This document shows positions 35,562-44,906 of a stretch of 64,000 nucleotides of DNA, in pieces. The stretch comes from Faecalibacterium sp. (GTDB lineage: Bacteria > Bacillota > Clostridia > Oscillospirales > Ruminococcaceae), in NCBI GenBank assembly GCA_022652735.1, contig JALCRP010000010.1, positions 1 to 64,000 on the forward strand. Reading direction: 5' to 3'. The translations under genes and the position numbers were made by a program. The notes beneath the pieces were generated by a model. It was not told the DNA's origin and did not search any database. It was given only the letters and a program-made list of their open reading frames with translations. The number at the start of each line of letters is the position of its first letter. Positions within the stretch are counted from its first letter, which is position 1.

Positions 35562-35592
35562 AATATAGACCTTCCAGAAAGGGGAAAGTCAA
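35562..35592 (-). promoter_or_regulatory. MerR-type promoter with 19-bp spacer
   Basis: Minus-strand TTGACT (35587-35592) and TATATT (35562-35567) are 19 bp apart, the over-long spacer that MerR proteins correct by twisting DNA. A near-perfect inverted repeat GACTTTCC/GGAAGGTC fills the spacer. Confidence 0.8.
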
Positions 35593-35648
35593 GGGCAAAT
35601 ACTTGGGGTTTCTCCGGCATTCGGGGCAAAAAAGCACATTTTGCAAAG

Positions 35649-35675
35649 AAAAAGCCTTCCCTGCCGGGGGAAGGT
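35649..35675 (-). terminator. Terminator of the DEAD-box helicase gene
   Basis: CCTTCCC/GGGAAGG stem with T5 on the minus strand, 17-40 nt past the stop at 35692. Confidence 0.8.
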
Positions 35676-35691
35676 TCGCGGCCGTGCGCGC

Positions 35692-36879
35692 TTAAAAATA
35701 GGAGCGTATCTGAAATTTATCGCCGGTTTCTTTTTTCGGTTGTACCACAATATGCTCGTGATTGAAGTCGAACGAAACCGGCGTACAAAGCTCTGCGTTG
35801 CGCGTCATGCGCAGCAGTTCATCCACGCGCTTTTTTTCTTCGGGCACATAGAACAGGTAGCTGACACCCTCTTTTTTCGCACGGCCCGTGCGGCCGATGC
35901 GGTGGGTATAATGCTCGTTATCGCCGGGCACATCGTAGTTCACGACGGCGTCCACATCCGATACGTCGATGCCGCGCGCGGCCACATCCGTGGCCACAAG
36001 CACATTCAGCTTGCCCGCCTTGAACACTTCCATAATGCGGTTGCGCTCGCTCTGGCTCATATCGCCATGCAGGCAATCGACCGAAAAGCCCAGCCGCGCC
36101 AGCTGATTGGCAAGGGTGGCCGTCGTAAATTTTGTATCGCAGAACACCATCACGCGCTGATATTTTTCGCCCACGATCAGCTGCGCCAGATCGGCAAGCT
36201 TATTGCGGCCCGAGGTTTCGAGCATATACTGCGTGATTTTGGGCTGGCTTTCCTCTTTGGGCTGCACGTCGATCTCTTCGGCGTCGTGCTGATACAGCCA
36301 GCCGATGTCCATCACCTCGCGGCTGATTGTCGCCGAAAACATCGAAAGGTGCTTTTTAGCCTTCATCAGGTCGAGAATATGGCGGACATCCTTATAAAAG
36401 CCCATGTTCAGCATCTCGTCCGCTTCGTCCAGCACGATCTGCGTCACATGCGAAAGGTCGATGGCATGATGCTTATAGTGGTCCATCAAGCGGCCCGGCG
36501 TGGCCACCACGATCTGGCAGCCGGCTTTCAGTTTTGCGGCCTGTGCCTCAAGGTTGGCACCGCCATAGACGCATACAATGTGGATTTCTTCAATGAAATA
36601 TGCCAAATCGGATAAGTCGTTTGTGATCTGCTGCGCCAGCTCGCGCGTCGGCGCAAGGATTACGGCCTGCGGCAGCGTGGCGGCGCGGTCGGTGTTTTCA
36701 ATCAGGGGGATGCCGAAAGCACAGGTTTTGCCCGTGCCTGTGGGCGCTTTTGCAATGACATCATGCCCCGCGAGCATCAGGGGAATCGCCTTTTGTTGAA
36801 TTTCGGTCATTTCGGTAAAGCCCATACGCTCCACGGCCTTGTGCAGCGCGGGGCAGACGTTCAGCTCGGTATACAGCAT
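35692..36879 (-). CDS. DEAD-box ATP-dependent RNA helicase
   Basis: 395 residues, the two-domain core. Q motif, Walker A APTGTGKT (about 45-52), PTRELAQQ, TPGRLMD, DEAD, SAT, and in domain 2 VATDVAARGIDV and HRIGRTGR. It unwinds RNA in ribosome assembly or decay. No C-terminal RNA-binding tail beyond a short stretch. The ATG at 36879 has GGGAG 9 nt upstream; the TTG two codons earlier is unlikely. Confidence 0.93.
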   Translation of the reverse strand: MLYTELNVCPALHKAVERMGFTEMTEIQQKAIPLMLAGHDVIAKAPTGTGKTCAFGIPLIENTDRAATLPQAVILAPTRELAQQITNDLSDLAYFIEEIHIVCVYGGANLEAQAAKLKAGCQIVVATPGRLMDHYKHHAIDLSHVTQIVLDEADEMLNMGFYKDVRHILDLMKAKKHLSMFSATISREVMDIGWLYQHDAEEIDVQPKEESQPKITQYMLETSGRNKLADLAQLIVGEKYQRVMVFCDTKFTTATLANQLARLGFSVDCLHGDMSQSERNRIMEVFKAGKLNVLVATDVAARGIDVSDVDAVVNYDVPGDNEHYTHRIGRTGRAKKEGVSYLFYVPEEKKRVDELLRMTRNAELCTPVSFDFNHEHIVVQPKKETGDKFQIRSYF

Positions 36880-36983
36880 TTTCAAAAACTCCCATCTCAG
36901 CGGCTTTTTCCATTTTTCCGATTATACCATATTGCGTTCTAAACAAAAAGGCACCGCCCACGAAAAGGCTGCGCCCTAAAAAA

Positions 36984-38846
36984 CTATTTTGCAAACACAA
37001 CCCAAACGCCGCCGCACGGCGTCACGGTACAGCCCGCATCGGCCAACGCCGCGGCGGTATCGGCCTCGGCCGTGCAGTAGGCGGCGGCCGGATAGGGGTT
37101 TTGCGCGGCCAGAAGCGCGGCTTGCGTGGCCGCCATATCCTGCGTCAGCTCCGGCACACCATAGGCATCGCGGCTGATGAGCCAAAAGTTCGAGGCAACG
37201 CCGTATTGCAGCAGATAGGCGCATGTCGGGCGGTCATCCCGCAGCTCGAGGTTATACAGCACCGTTTTGCCGCCCATCGCGGCCCGCAGCGCTGCGGCAT
37301 CCGCCTGCCCTGCCCAAGTTTGCGTCTGCGCAAAATCGGCATGCTTCACGGCCAGCGCGGGCGCAAGGTCTAAGGCCTGCACGGCTAGCAGCACGGCCAG
37401 CGCCAATACCGCCCAGCGATTGTGCGCCGTGCCCTGCGCGGAAAAGTGTGTGCGCGATTTGTTGGCTTTTTGCGCCGCTTGTGCGGCCGCATCCGGCACA
37501 CAAAACTCCTGCGGCGTGTTTTCTTTGGCCTGCGGCGCATTTGCTTTCCGCCGTGCTGCCAGCGCCGACGCCTGCCGCAGCCAGAACACAATGCCTGCCA
37601 GCACAAGCGTCTCGTTCACGCTCCAAAACAGGCGCCCGCTGGCGCGGAACGCGCTGCACACGCTCTCGATGCCGGCCGGCAGCGGCAGGCGCACCAGCAC
37701 ATGGCTGAACGCACACACCACGTTGCTGACGGCAAACACCGTCGAAAACGCCAAGAATGCCGTCAGAGATGGGTAGGCGCGCAGCCTTGCGCCGATTTTC
37801 CGCAGCCCCGCCCGCGGCGCACGGCAAAACCGAACCGCCAGCCAAAGCGCGGCCACCGCCAGCGCCGCCAACACGCCCAGCCCTAAATAATTAAAGCTTT
37901 CCAGCCCGTTTTCGGCATAAGCGCGCATCGGCAAAATAAGCGACCAAGCAATCGTGCCCTGCCCGGGCACCCACCAGTTCGGCCCAAGGCTTTTCGGGTT
38001 GAACAGCGCGTTCAGGTTCAGGCCCATCGTGCCGTAGCCGCTTGTGTTGCCCGTGCCCAGCGTCAAATCGCCCAGCAGCGCAGCGCTGCCCACGGCCCCC
38101 GCGGCCGAAAGCATCCATAGCCCCAACGGCGCAAAACGCCGAAGCCCTCCGCGTTTTGGCGCCGCGCGCACAAAGCCATCGCCCACAGCCGCGGCAAAAA
38201 AGCCAAGCACCATCGGCGTAAAATACACGTGCAGCCAAACCGAGCCAGCCCCCAGCGCCGCAAACGCGATATATGCGCCCAGCCGGCCCGTGCGCCGGCA
38301 GGTAAAATACAGCCACAGCGCCAGCAACAGTATCCACTGAAACGAAAGCGACGTATGCCGAAACAGCCGCTCGAGCAAGACCGGCGAAAAGCAAAAAATG
38401 CCGCCGCCCAGCACGGCCGCGGCACGGCTTTCGGCAAAAAGCGAAACAAGCAGCGCCCCGCAGGCGCCCTGCATCATCAGGTTGAAAAGGCACAAAATCC
38501 CCTCAAACTGAAAAGTGGCGGGCAAAATGCCGCCGATCAGCTTGAAGAAAATTTCAAACAGCGGGATGCTATCGCACAGGCTTGTGTACCCGCCGAAGGG
38601 AAACGATATAAGCTCTGAAAAGGTCAGCGGAAAAAATGCGCCCGCCTGCCGGTAGGCCAGCCACCCGGCATAGCGCTGCGTTACATCGGTTTCCACATAG
38701 CCGTTGAAAATCCATGCATCATACGTCACGTCCAGCGGGCGCACACCGTACAGGCACAAAAACAGGATGCCGCCCACCGCCGCGCCCAGCAGGCAGGGCA
38801 GCAGGGGCGAAACTTGCACGGCGCGGGGCCGCAGGCGGTCATTCAT
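36984..38846 (-). CDS. Large multi-pass membrane protein, DUF6311-like
   Basis: 620 residues, about 12 membrane segments and two soluble loops, one near 440-480 rich in Ala, Gln and Lys. The N-terminal extracytoplasmic part holds TYDAWIFNGYVETDVTQRYA, YRQAGAFFPLTFSELISFPFGG in part and CDSIPLFEIFFKL, which I recall as DUF6311 features. The layout is that of a C-type glycosyltransferase or lipid-linked-sugar enzyme, but no catalytic site can be proved. It follows the 699-residue membrane protein gene on the same strand. The start has GGAG 7 nt upstream. Confidence 0.7.
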   Translation of the reverse strand: MNDRLRPRAVQVSPLLPCLLGAAVGGILFLCLYGVRPLDVTYDAWIFNGYVETDVTQRYAGWLAYRQAGAFFPLTFSELISFPFGGYTSLCDSIPLFEIFFKLIGGILPATFQFEGILCLFNLMMQGACGALLVSLFAESRAAAVLGGGIFCFSPVLLERLFRHTSLSFQWILLLALWLYFTCRRTGRLGAYIAFAALGAGSVWLHVYFTPMVLGFFAAAVGDGFVRAAPKRGGLRRFAPLGLWMLSAAGAVGSAALLGDLTLGTGNTSGYGTMGLNLNALFNPKSLGPNWWVPGQGTIAWSLILPMRAYAENGLESFNYLGLGVLAALAVAALWLAVRFCRAPRAGLRKIGARLRAYPSLTAFLAFSTVFAVSNVVCAFSHVLVRLPLPAGIESVCSAFRASGRLFWSVNETLVLAGIVFWLRQASALAARRKANAPQAKENTPQEFCVPDAAAQAAQKANKSRTHFSAQGTAHNRWAVLALAVLLAVQALDLAPALAVKHADFAQTQTWAGQADAAALRAAMGGKTVLYNLELRDDRPTCAYLLQYGVASNFWLISRDAYGVPELTQDMAATQAALLAAQNPYPAAAYCTAEADTAAALADAGCTVTPCGGVWVVFAK

Positions 38847-38993
38847 GGGCTTCTCCTTTGGCGGCAAAAGCCGCTGGCTTTAAGGCTTTGGGGTACATCA
38901 CAAATTTTTCGTTTTCACGGCTGCGCCCGAATATACCGTTTTTCCGCGATGCAGCTTTTCTGATTTTCGCGCGGCGCAAAAAAACGCTGCCGT

Positions 38994-41093
38994 TCAGCCA
39001 GCGGCGTCTGCGGTATGCAGGTTCCAACGGGGCAGTGCATCGGCGCACGCGGCGGAGTTTACCGTTACCGTGCCGCCGCCCGTGTACAGCGAAGAAAGGC
39101 GGACGCTGCCGCTGCCGTTTTGCATCACAACGGGCACATACTGGCGGCCGGATGCCGGCAGACAAAAGCCCGTGTAGGTATCGTCGTCGGCATACAGGCT
39201 GCCCGTGGCGGCATACACGGCCCCGCGGCCGAGGTTCAGCGCTTTTTGCAGGGCGTCGCCGCCCGTAAGGGCATACTCCACTTCCACATCGGCAATAAAC
39301 GCGCCCTGTGTATCGCTTTGGCACGAAAGCGTCACGCTGCCGTCGCCGTTATCCTGTATGCACACAGATACCTCGGCGCCCAGCGCCTTATCGCCCGCGC
39401 GCTGCCAAAGCCAGCTGTATTCGGTGGCCTGCACTTTATCATAATAACGCCATACTTGGCGGTAAAAATACCAGTTTTGCAAAGCCAGCCAGCCATCGAC
39501 AGGCAAATTTGGCGTTTGCACCCAGCGATATTCGCCCGCGGCAAAATTTTCGCTGTAGGCATTCTGGGCGTTTTGGCCCAACGCGTGGATAATATAATCG
39601 TATCCTGTCGGCTGAAACTGGCCCTTTACGGTTTCCAGCCCCGTCGCGTACACGCTGAATACCGCGTCGCCGCCCGTCAGCGTATCGGCCGTGCACAGCG
39701 CCGCAGTATAGGTGCTTGTGCCGCCCAGCGCAGGGATCTGTGTGCCGCTTGTGCCGATGCCGCGGCGCGCCGCCAGCGCATCCCGGCCGCATAAAAGGCA
39801 GCTGCCCGCCAGCACGGCCGCGCACAGCCCGGCAAGGATACGCTCGGCCGGCATCCTCGCGTGGGCAGCGCGCCCCGCCGCCAGCCGCGGCGCGGCTTTT
39901 GCGCCAAGCAGATTTTTTTGCGCTGCCAACGCATACACGCCGCGCACCGCGCCCGCCAGCGCCAATATCGCCGAGTAGCCTTCCAGCGGCTCACGCGCGT
40001 TATAGCCGCTGCCCGCCAGAATGTACGCCACCGTGCCCGCCAAAACGCTCGCCATCAAAAAGTACAGCAGCAGCCCGTTTGCCGAGAGCTTTTTTTGAAT
40101 AAGGCGCACCGTGCAGAAAAGTAAAAATACAAGGCACACGGCCGCGCCCAGCCAAAAGCGCCCGCAGGTAAACAGATAGCTTATGGCCGGGCGGCTGCCC
40201 GTCCCATTAAAATAGTAATACTGCGCCTGCCCTGTCGCCGCAAGCGAGGCAAACCAAGCGCCCGGCGCGCCGCCCGTTACCAGCGCCGCCGAGGCAAAAA
40301 CGCCCACGGCCAGCGCAAGCGTATATGCGGCGAGGCACACCAAAAATCGCTTAACGCCCGCACGGTAGCGGCACAGATGCAGCAGCACAAAAATCACGCT
40401 CGCGGCCGCGATGCAGGCCAAGCCGTAATCGCTCGACCATGTGATGCAAAAGCCCAGCACGGCGCCGCAGGCCGCCGCGCGCCGCGGCGCAGAAAAGCTT
40501 TCGCGCACATCCCACGCATGCTGCGGGCAAAGGCGGTTCCACAAAAGGATACCCAGCACCAGCAAAAACGGCAGCCAGCTGCGCGCCACGCGCATCGAGT
40601 TTGAGGGCGTATACAGCCCCGTAAAAGTTTCATTCAGCCAAGCGCCCGCCGCGCCGCCGGGTATAGCGGAAAAGATCTGCGTCGAAACCAGCTTGGAAAA
40701 CACGGCTGAGGCCGCCATCGAGGGCAAGGCCTTTTGCGTTACAAGGTAAAAAAGGCAAAACACCGCCAAGCTGAACAGCACGTTTGCCGTAACGTTCGTT
40801 ACAAAAAGGCTTTGGGCAAAGCTTCCGCCCAAAAGCGCCAACAGCGGCAGATTGCACACCACCGGCGCCATACCGATGTAGTTGGCAAAATCCGTATAGG
40901 GGCGCTGGCCGGCCAGCATGCGGCGGAACACGTTATAGCTCTGCCAATCGCCGTCGACGGAAACATAATCGCACACAGCAAGGCGCCGCACGCCCAGCGC
41001 CAGCGAAAACGCCGCCAGCGCCAGCAGCCAAAGCGCCGCCACGCCAAAACGCCTGTACGCCACACGGCGTTGTTTATTTTTTTCGGTTTCCAT
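38994..41093 (-). CDS. Large membrane protein with C-terminal extracellular domain, unknown
   Basis: 699 residues. About eleven membrane segments (to about 430) with an early loop SVDGDWQSYNVFRRMLAGQRPYTDF in part, an acidic loop typical of GT-C glycosyltransferases, then a C-terminal beta-rich extracellular region of about 260 residues. Probably acts with the next gene (36984-38846) in building a surface glycan; this is inference from topology and pairing. GGAGG lies before the ATG. A weak terminator-like stem spans its stop codon. Confidence 0.65.
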   Translation of the reverse strand: METEKNKQRRVAYRRFGVAALWLLALAAFSLALGVRRLAVCDYVSVDGDWQSYNVFRRMLAGQRPYTDFANYIGMAPVVCNLPLLALLGGSFAQSLFVTNVTANVLFSLAVFCLFYLVTQKALPSMAASAVFSKLVSTQIFSAIPGGAAGAWLNETFTGLYTPSNSMRVARSWLPFLLVLGILLWNRLCPQHAWDVRESFSAPRRAAACGAVLGFCITWSSDYGLACIAAASVIFVLLHLCRYRAGVKRFLVCLAAYTLALAVGVFASAALVTGGAPGAWFASLAATGQAQYYYFNGTGSRPAISYLFTCGRFWLGAAVCLVFLLFCTVRLIQKKLSANGLLLYFLMASVLAGTVAYILAGSGYNAREPLEGYSAILALAGAVRGVYALAAQKNLLGAKAAPRLAAGRAAHARMPAERILAGLCAAVLAGSCLLCGRDALAARRGIGTSGTQIPALGGTSTYTAALCTADTLTGGDAVFSVYATGLETVKGQFQPTGYDYIIHALGQNAQNAYSENFAAGEYRWVQTPNLPVDGWLALQNWYFYRQVWRYYDKVQATEYSWLWQRAGDKALGAEVSVCIQDNGDGSVTLSCQSDTQGAFIADVEVEYALTGGDALQKALNLGRGAVYAATGSLYADDDTYTGFCLPASGRQYVPVVMQNGSGSVRLSSLYTGGGTVTVNSAACADALPRWNLHTADAAG

Positions 41094-41174
41094 CGCGGTT
41101 TCCTCCGTTTAGGCCAGATTTCTGTTTGTATTATAGCCCGTCGGCGCAGGCATGGCAAACACCATACAGAAAAA

Positions 41175-41205
41175 AGAACCGCATGCCCAAACGGCACACG
41201 GTTCT
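41175..41205 (-). terminator. Terminator of HU gene
   Basis: GAACCG/CGGTTC outer and TGCC/GGCA inner stems with T6 on the minus strand, shortly past the HU stop. Confidence 0.85.
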
Positions 41206-41229
41206 CCTCTCTCTGCCTTAAAATACAAT

Positions 41230-41508
41230 TTAGGCTTCGTCCAGCTTCTGCTTGAAGCGGCCGCTGGCCTTAAACCCGGGGATCGACGTAGATTCCAGAC
41301 GGCTGGAGACCTTCGTCTTCGGGTTCGTATAGGCTTTCGGCTTGCGGGGACGCATCTCGAAGCGGCCAAAACCCGCGATGGTAACCTTTTCGTCAGCCTT
41401 CAGGCACTCCGCGATCTGATCGAACAGGGCATCCATCGTCGCTTCTACTTGCTGGGCGTTGTAGCCCGTCTTTTCGGCAACGGTCGTAATCATTTGAGAA
41501 CGTGTCAT
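41230..41508 (-). CDS. HU family DNA-binding protein
   Basis: 92 residues. ITTVAEKTGYNAQQVEATMDALFDQI is the helical dimer body, FGRFEMRPRKPKAYTNPKT the DNA-bending arm, and IPGFKASGRFKQKL the tail. It compacts and bends DNA without strong specificity. GGAGG stands 12 nt before the ATG. A TATACT at 41582-41587 may be its -10 box. Alanine in the arm where many HU proteins have Arg is a small variation. Confidence 0.93.
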   Translation of the reverse strand: MTRSQMITTVAEKTGYNAQQVEATMDALFDQIAECLKADEKVTIAGFGRFEMRPRKPKAYTNPKTKVSSRLESTSIPGFKASGRFKQKLDEA

Positions 41509-41680
41509 AAGTTTTGAAAACCTCCGGAATCTGTTATATACGTTAAAAAACCGCGCTTTGCAGTCAAATCACGCGATGTACAGTATAGCAGATGGCTTTT
41601 CTCTTTACGATATTCAACACGTAAAACATCACGAAAAACACGCGAAAAGTATTTGCTTCAAAAATCCCGGAGTTTTAACG

Positions 41681-44600
41681 CTATAATGTGGCAATATCAA
41701 TAAGGGGAACTTTTTTCAGATCGTGTTCGCTGCGCAGACAGTCCACAACCGCGGTCGCGGTATCGACGGCCGTGATGCAGGGGATGCTCAGCTCCACCGC
41801 TTTGCGGCGCAGCCGGACGGAATCGCGCTTTGGGTCGCGCCCTTTCGCGCTGGTGGAGAACACATAATCCACGAGGCCGCTTTCCAGCAGGTCCTGCACG
41901 TTCGGGTGCGGCTCGGAAAGGGGGCGCACCTCGTTGCAGGGTACCATGTGCTGGTTTAGCCACGCGCAGGTGCCGGCCGTGCCGTACAGCTTATAGCCCA
42001 AAGCCTTCATCTTCCACGCAATGTCCACAAACTCCGGCTTATCGGTATCCTTTACAGTAAACAGGCAGCAGGAGGCAGGCCCCGGCGTTTTAAAGGTGTA
42101 GCCCGCGCCGATCAGGCCTTTCAGCAGCGCATCGTGATAGTTCGGCGCGATGCCCAGCACCTCGCCCGTCGATTTCATCTCGGGGCCAAACTGCGTATCC
42201 ACGCCGTGCAGCTTTTCAAAGCTGAACACAGGCACCTTGATGGCGATATTTTTCGCCGCCGGGTGCAGGCCCGTGCCGTGGCCCATCGCAGCCAGCTTTT
42301 CGCCAAGGCAGCACCGCACGGCCAAATCAACCATCGGTACGCCCGTTACCTTAGAAATATACGGCACCGTGCGCGAGGAGCGCGGGTTTACCTCAATGAC
42401 GTATACCTTCCCGTTTGAGACGGCGTACTGTACGTTAACAAGGCCCACCACATGCAGCTCACGCGCAAAACGGCCCGTGTAATCCACGATCGTGTCGATT
42501 TCTTCTTTGGTCAGGCGCTGCGCCGGATAGACACAGATGGAATCGCCCGAGTGGACGCCTGTGCGCTCGACCTGCTCCATGATGCCGGGAATCAGGAAAT
42601 CCGTGCCATCGCAGATGGCGTCCACTTCGCACTCGATGCCCTGAATATATTTGTCCATCAGCACAGGATGCTCCATATCCACATGCTCCATGATGACGCC
42701 CATATATTCTTTCACGTCCGCCGTGTTAAACGCGACGATCATGTTCTGGCCGCCCAGCACATAGCTCGGGCGCATCAAAACCGGGAAGCCCACCTCGTCG
42801 GCGGCCGCAAGGGCTTCGTCGAGGTTAAACACGGTGCGGCCCGCCGCGCGCGGGATTTTGCAGCGCTCCAAAAGCTCGTCAAAGCGCTCGCGGTCCTCTG
42901 CTTCGTCGATGGCGTCGGCAGGCGTACCAAGGATGGGCAGGCCGATTTCGTCCATGTGCTTTGCCAGCTTGATGGCCGTCTGGCCGCCAAACTGCACCAC
43001 ACAGGCATCCGGTTTTTCCGCCGCGATCACGTTATCTACGCTTTCGGGCGTCAGCGGGTCGAAATACAGGCGGTCGCCCGTATCAAAATCGGTCGAAACG
43101 GTTTCGGGGTTGTTGTTGACGATGATGGCCTCACACCCGTGGGCTTTCAGCGTCCAGACGCAGTGCACCGAGCAGTAATCAAACTCGATGCCCTGCCCAA
43201 TGCGGATCGGCCCGGAGCCAAACACCAGCACCTTTTTCTTTTTGCCGGCCTTTTGCTCCTTTTCCGCGATAAATTCAGCGGCTTCGTTGTCGCCGTCGTA
43301 GGTAGAGTAGAAGTACGGCGTCGAGGCCGAGAACTCGGCGGCGCAGGTATCCACCATCTTAAAGCCCGCGCGGTAGTTTTCCAGCGGCAGCGCCTTTGCG
43401 CCCGTCAGGCGGCGGATGGTTTTATCCTGAAAACCGTACTTTTTGGCTTCCTGATACTGTGCCTTGCCGATCGTGCCGCCGCAGGCGGCCAGCGCCTTTT
43501 CCATATTGGCAAGGTGCTGCAGCTTATCCAAAAACCACCAGTCGATTTTCGTAATGTCCCAGATCGTTTTATGGTCGATGCCGCGCTTGAGCGCCTCGTA
43601 CACGCAGAACACCCGCTCGGAATCCTGTACATGCAAATGGTCGATCACAGCCTCATCGCTCCATGCGGCAAAGGTGTGCAGCGTCAGCGTATCCATGCCA
43701 AGCTCGATCGAAGAAACCGCTTTCATCATGGCGGCCTCGAAGCTGTTGCCGATCGCCATTACTTCGCCCGTCGCCATCATCTGTGTGCCGAGGGATTTAT
43801 CCGCGTAGACAAACTTATCAAAGGGCCATTTCGGGTATTTGACGACGACATAATCAAGCGCAGGCTCAAAGCAGGCACAGGTTTTTCCTGTGACATCGTT
43901 TGTGATTTCATCGAGGGTATAGCCCATCGCAATCTTCGTCGCCACCTTGGCGATGGGGTAGCCCGTCGCCTTGCTGGCCAGCGCCGAAGAGCGCGAAACG
44001 CGCGGGTTGACCTCGATTACGGCGTAATCGAAGCTATCGGGCTTTAAGGCAAACTGGCAGTTGCAGCCGCCCTCGATGCCAAGCTCGGTGATAATGTCGA
44101 GCGCCGCGGTGCGCAGCATCTGATATTCGTGGTCAGAAAGCGTCTGGCTCGGGGCCACGACGACGGAATCGCCCGTGTGGATGCCCACAGGGTCGAGGTT
44201 TTCCATATTACATACGGTGATGACATTGCCCTTGTGGTCGCGCATCACCTCATACTCGATCTCTTTCCAGCCCGCAATGCACTTTTCCACCAAAATCTGA
44301 TGGATAGGGGAAAGCCGCAGCCCGTTTGTGCCGATCTCCACAAGTTTTTCGCGTGTGGCGCAGATGCCGCCGCCCGTGCCGCCCATCGTAAAGGCGGGCC
44401 GCACGATCACCGGGTAGCCGATGTGGTCGGCACAGGCCAAGGCGCTCGGCAGATCCTCCACGACCTCGGAGGGGATGATGGGCTGATGCAGCTTTTCCAT
44501 CGTCTCCTTAAAAAGCTCGCGGTCCTCGGCGCGGTCGATGGTATCGGGCTTACAGGCCAAAAGGCGAATGCCGTGTTTGTCGAGGTAGCCGCTGCGCGCC

Positions 44601-44905
44601 AGCTCCATCGAAAGGTTCAGGCCCATCTGGCCGCCGAGGTTCGGCAGCACGGAATCGGGCTTTTCGATCTCAAGGATGCGCTCGACAACTTCGAGCTTCA
44701 TCGGCTCGATATATACATGGTCGGCTACCTCGGGGTCCGTCATAATGGTGGCGGGGTTTGAGTTGAGCAGGACGGTTTCGATGCCTTCCTCTTTCAGCGC
44801 GCGGCAGGCCTGTGTGCCCGAATAATCAAATTCGGCCGCCTGCCCGATGATGATCGGCCCACTGCCGATGACGAGTACCTTTTTGATGCTTAAGTCCTTC
44901 GGCAT
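41681..44905 (-). CDS. carB: Carbamoyl phosphate synthase large subunit
   Basis: 1074 residues, full length. Two homologous ATP-grasp halves: the first with GSGPIIIGQAAEFDYSGTQA and TMGGTGGGIC, the second with GSGPIRIGQGIEFDYCSVH and SYVLGGQNM. ARSS and SSRTVPYISKVTG close each carboxyphosphate or carbamate site, and an MGS-like allosteric domain ends the protein. It makes carbamoyl phosphate for pyrimidines and arginine. It begins one base after the carA stop. AAGGAGG lies at the end of carA. Confidence 0.96.
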   Translation of the reverse strand: MPKDLSIKKVLVIGSGPIIIGQAAEFDYSGTQACRALKEEGIETVLLNSNPATIMTDPEVADHVYIEPMKLEVVERILEIEKPDSVLPNLGGQMGLNLSMELARSGYLDKHGIRLLACKPDTIDRAEDRELFKETMEKLHQPIIPSEVVEDLPSALACADHIGYPVIVRPAFTMGGTGGGICATREKLVEIGTNGLRLSPIHQILVEKCIAGWKEIEYEVMRDHKGNVITVCNMENLDPVGIHTGDSVVVAPSQTLSDHEYQMLRTAALDIITELGIEGGCNCQFALKPDSFDYAVIEVNPRVSRSSALASKATGYPIAKVATKIAMGYTLDEITNDVTGKTCACFEPALDYVVVKYPKWPFDKFVYADKSLGTQMMATGEVMAIGNSFEAAMMKAVSSIELGMDTLTLHTFAAWSDEAVIDHLHVQDSERVFCVYEALKRGIDHKTIWDITKIDWWFLDKLQHLANMEKALAACGGTIGKAQYQEAKKYGFQDKTIRRLTGAKALPLENYRAGFKMVDTCAAEFSASTPYFYSTYDGDNEAAEFIAEKEQKAGKKKKVLVFGSGPIRIGQGIEFDYCSVHCVWTLKAHGCEAIIVNNNPETVSTDFDTGDRLYFDPLTPESVDNVIAAEKPDACVVQFGGQTAIKLAKHMDEIGLPILGTPADAIDEAEDRERFDELLERCKIPRAAGRTVFNLDEALAAADEVGFPVLMRPSYVLGGQNMIVAFNTADVKEYMGVIMEHVDMEHPVLMDKYIQGIECEVDAICDGTDFLIPGIMEQVERTGVHSGDSICVYPAQRLTKEEIDTIVDYTGRFARELHVVGLVNVQYAVSNGKVYVIEVNPRSSRTVPYISKVTGVPMVDLAVRCCLGEKLAAMGHGTGLHPAAKNIAIKVPVFSFEKLHGVDTQFGPEMKSTGEVLGIAPNYHDALLKGLIGAGYTFKTPGPASCCLFTVKDTDKPEFVDIAWKMKALGYKLYGTAGTCAWLNQHMVPCNEVRPLSEPHPNVQDLLESGLVDYVFSTSAKGRDPKRDSVRLRRKAVELSIPCITAVDTATAVVDCLRSEHDLKKVPLIDIATL

Positions 44906-44906
44906 A

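Noticed and set aside
42452-44047. 531-codon frame antisense to carB
   Set aside because: Product of GC-rich third positions in carB; no ribosome site or domain.
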